Below are positions 62,942-64,000 of a DNA stretch of 64,000 nt, in pieces. Position 1 is the stretch's first letter, and every line of letters starts with the position of its first letter. Under the pieces are notes generated by a model that did no database searches, was not told the origin of the DNA, and saw only the letters and a list, made by a program, of their open reading frames with translations. Source of the stretch: Phycisphaerae bacterium (GTDB lineage Bacteria > Planctomycetota > Phycisphaerae > Phycisphaerales > UBA1924); contig JAUILU010000005.1 in the NCBI GenBank assembly GCA_030432905.1, positions 186,001 to 250,000 of the forward strand, given 5' to 3'. The translations under genes and the position numbers were made by a program.

Positions 62942-63169
62942 GCTTGCAACGCCCCTCGCATGCGCCCTCTCCGGGCGGCTCGGACGACCCGCTCACCGAT
63001 CGGCCCGGGCGTACGCCAAGACCGCCGGCGACGAGACGAAAGATGCTCGTGCCAAAAATCCAACCAGACGACAGCCGCCTGGTCGAGTGTGCTGAGGATA
63101 GGAACCACCAGCTTTAGCATCAACTCGGAGATGCTCTTCCGACGCCCTCAATGCCGATACCATCTGACC

Positions 63170-63787
63170 GTGCCGACCAACGAACACACCCCAAGAGCAA
63201 CCGGCTGGAAACTCCACACGCCAAACGCCCTCGTTGGGGTGAGACTCGCCCTGTCGGTTGGTGTCTTTGTCTTGCTCTTTCGCGACGGCATCGCTGAGAA
63301 CGAGACTCAGTTGATGCTCGCCGCGGGCCTGTTCATCGCGGCCGCGATCACCGACGCGCTCGACGGATTCCTCGCCCGCCGATGGAACGCCATCACCCGC
63401 TTCGGCCGGATCATGGACCCGCTGGCGGACAAGATCCTGATCATCGGCTCGCTCGTCCTGCTCGCGGGCCCCACCTTCGACGAAACCGCCGGGTTTACCG
63501 GCTGGATGGTCATCGTCATCGTGACCCGCGAATTGCTCGTCACCAGCCTGCGGGGCATGCTCGAATCCGAGGGCATCGACGCCTCCGCCAACTGGTCGGG
63601 CAAGGCCAAAATGATCCTGCAATCGATCTCGATCCCGCTGATCCTGCTGCTTCTGGCTTTCCACGGCCTCAACGAGCAGAACCGGGGCCTCGTCATCGAC
63701 GGCCTCGCTTGGCTGACCACCATCGTCACCGCGCTGAGCGTCGTCCCCTACATCACCAAAGCCGCCTCGGCGACCAAGGGAAGCTAA
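63170..63787 (+). CDS. pgsA: CDP-alcohol phosphatidyltransferase (CDP-diacylglycerol-glycerol-3-phosphate transferase)
   Basis: 205 residues from GTG 63170; ATG 63131 is an in-frame alternative, and neither has a good ribosome-binding site. It makes phosphatidylglycerol phosphate. The CDP-alcohol signature D-x2-D-G-x2-A-R-x8-G-x3-D-x3-D is seen as DALDGFLARRWNAITRFGRI, then MDPLADKILII. Five to six helices follow the family. NALVGVRLALSVGVFVLLF is the first helix. Next on the same strand is pgpA, which removes the phosphate. Confidence 0.92.
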   Translation: MPTNEHTPRATGWKLHTPNALVGVRLALSVGVFVLLFRDGIAENETQLMLAAGLFIAAAITDALDGFLARRWNAITRFGRIMDPLADKILIIGSLVLLAGPTFDETAGFTGWMVIVIVTRELLVTSLRGMLESEGIDASANWSGKAKMILQSISIPLILLLLAFHGLNEQNRGLVIDGLAWLTTIVTALSVVPYITKAASATKGS

Positions 63788-63811
63788 ATCTTGCACACAC
63801 CACGACTTCCG

Positions 63812-64000
63812 ATGCTGACGACCTTCGGTTTGGGCCGACTCCGCCCGGCATCGGGCACATGGGGCTCGCTGCCACCGCCCGCGGTGGCGTATCTGCTTGT
63901 CCTCGCAGGACTTGGACCCGGTTCTGGACTTTACGAAGCCGTCATCATCGCGATCCTGCTGATCTTCAGCGCCGCGTGCGTGCTTCAGGGAGACATGGCG
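63812..64000 (+). CDS. pgpA: Phosphatidylglycerophosphatase A (C-terminus beyond window)
   Basis: 63 visible codons from ATG 63812, with TTG 63791 as an in-frame alternative four bases after the pgsA stop. MLTTFGLGRLRPASGTWGSL is the family N-terminus, the catalytic loop region of the PgpA fold, followed by a hydrophobic helix (VIIAILLIFSAACVL). It dephosphorylates phosphatidylglycerol phosphate to phosphatidylglycerol, directly following pgsA, so the two steps are encoded together. The protein continues beyond the window. Confidence 0.85.
   Translation, partial: MLTTFGLGRLRPASGTWGSLPPPAVAYLLVLAGLGPGSGLYEAVIIAILLIFSAACVLQGDMA

Noticed and set aside
62018..63169. Upstream extension of the pgsA frame
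   Set aside because: Antisense to nuoJ; the CDP-alcohol transferase domain begins after 63170.

Overview
The window is GC-rich bacterial chromosome and most probably comes from a planctomycete of the Phycisphaerae type. The evidence is: a prepilin-like protein with the AFTLIELL signature; a dockerin-like C-terminus on a multihaem cytochrome; three short secreted proteins ending in an xIPAxx-hydrophobic-RRRR sorting tail; a 3251-residue secreted protein with a LEPR-like leader motif (VEQLEQRKMLF); and many lipoproteins, with housekeeping genes scattered rather than kept in their usual operons. No rRNA, tRNA, CRISPR array, transposase or prophage was recognised.

Layout. 1-2646: a secreted beta-helix protein (cut by the left edge) behind a pseudopilin. 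2912-4922: sucC without sucD, then an AT-richer HEAT-like gene. 5116-8668: a sorted surface protein, a five-haem cytochrome with dockerin tail and a phosphatase-like lipoprotein. 8719-14129: asparaginase, a GT-A-like protein, a DUF4097 lipoprotein, a PilZ protein, a WrbA-like flavodoxin and a SnoaL-EEP fusion. 14110-16865: threonine aldolase and two sorted proteins inside a local duplication. 16875-21443: MFS transporter, lepA, a SnoaL-like protein and an AT-rich MltR-like gene. 21457-23746: an XRE-cupin regulator facing an unannotated 40-residue membrane peptide, and two lipoproteins. 23780-32963: VanZ-LamG, DUF457, a PHP-like gene, GT4, two SDR epimerases, an HD-GYP protein and a KamA-family radical SAM enzyme. 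32980-37963: a SpoIIE-type phosphatase, an EEP lipoprotein, rnc, rpmH (46 residues) and a zinc-ribbon membrane protein. 37982-43204: a solitary nuoB, then rluB-like/yihY/lipoprotein as one operon, and a coiled-coil protein with a histone-H1-like tail. 43281-53036: the giant surface protein. 53539-64000: pheA, a membrane protein, nuoJKLMN (minus strand) and pgsA-pgpA.

How they fit together. The nuoJKLMN operon makes the proton-pumping membrane arm of complex I; nuoB, the connecting Fe-S subunit, lies about 18 kb away. pgsA and pgpA carry out consecutive steps of phosphatidylglycerol synthesis. PilZ, HD-GYP and SpoIIE-type proteins suggest cyclic-di-GMP and phosphatase signalling. A large share of the window codes for secreted or surface proteins.

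Points that deserve attention: the WrbA ribosome-binding site lies inside an intrinsic-terminator hairpin; the 40-residue peptide has a promoter and paired operator-like sites facing its regulator; the giant protein ends in what looks like a zincin domain with its zinc site lost; NuoL and NuoM carry histidine-rich segments; a piece of the aldolase gene is duplicated together with the tail of a sorted-protein gene. All family names are from reading motifs by eye; no database search was run.
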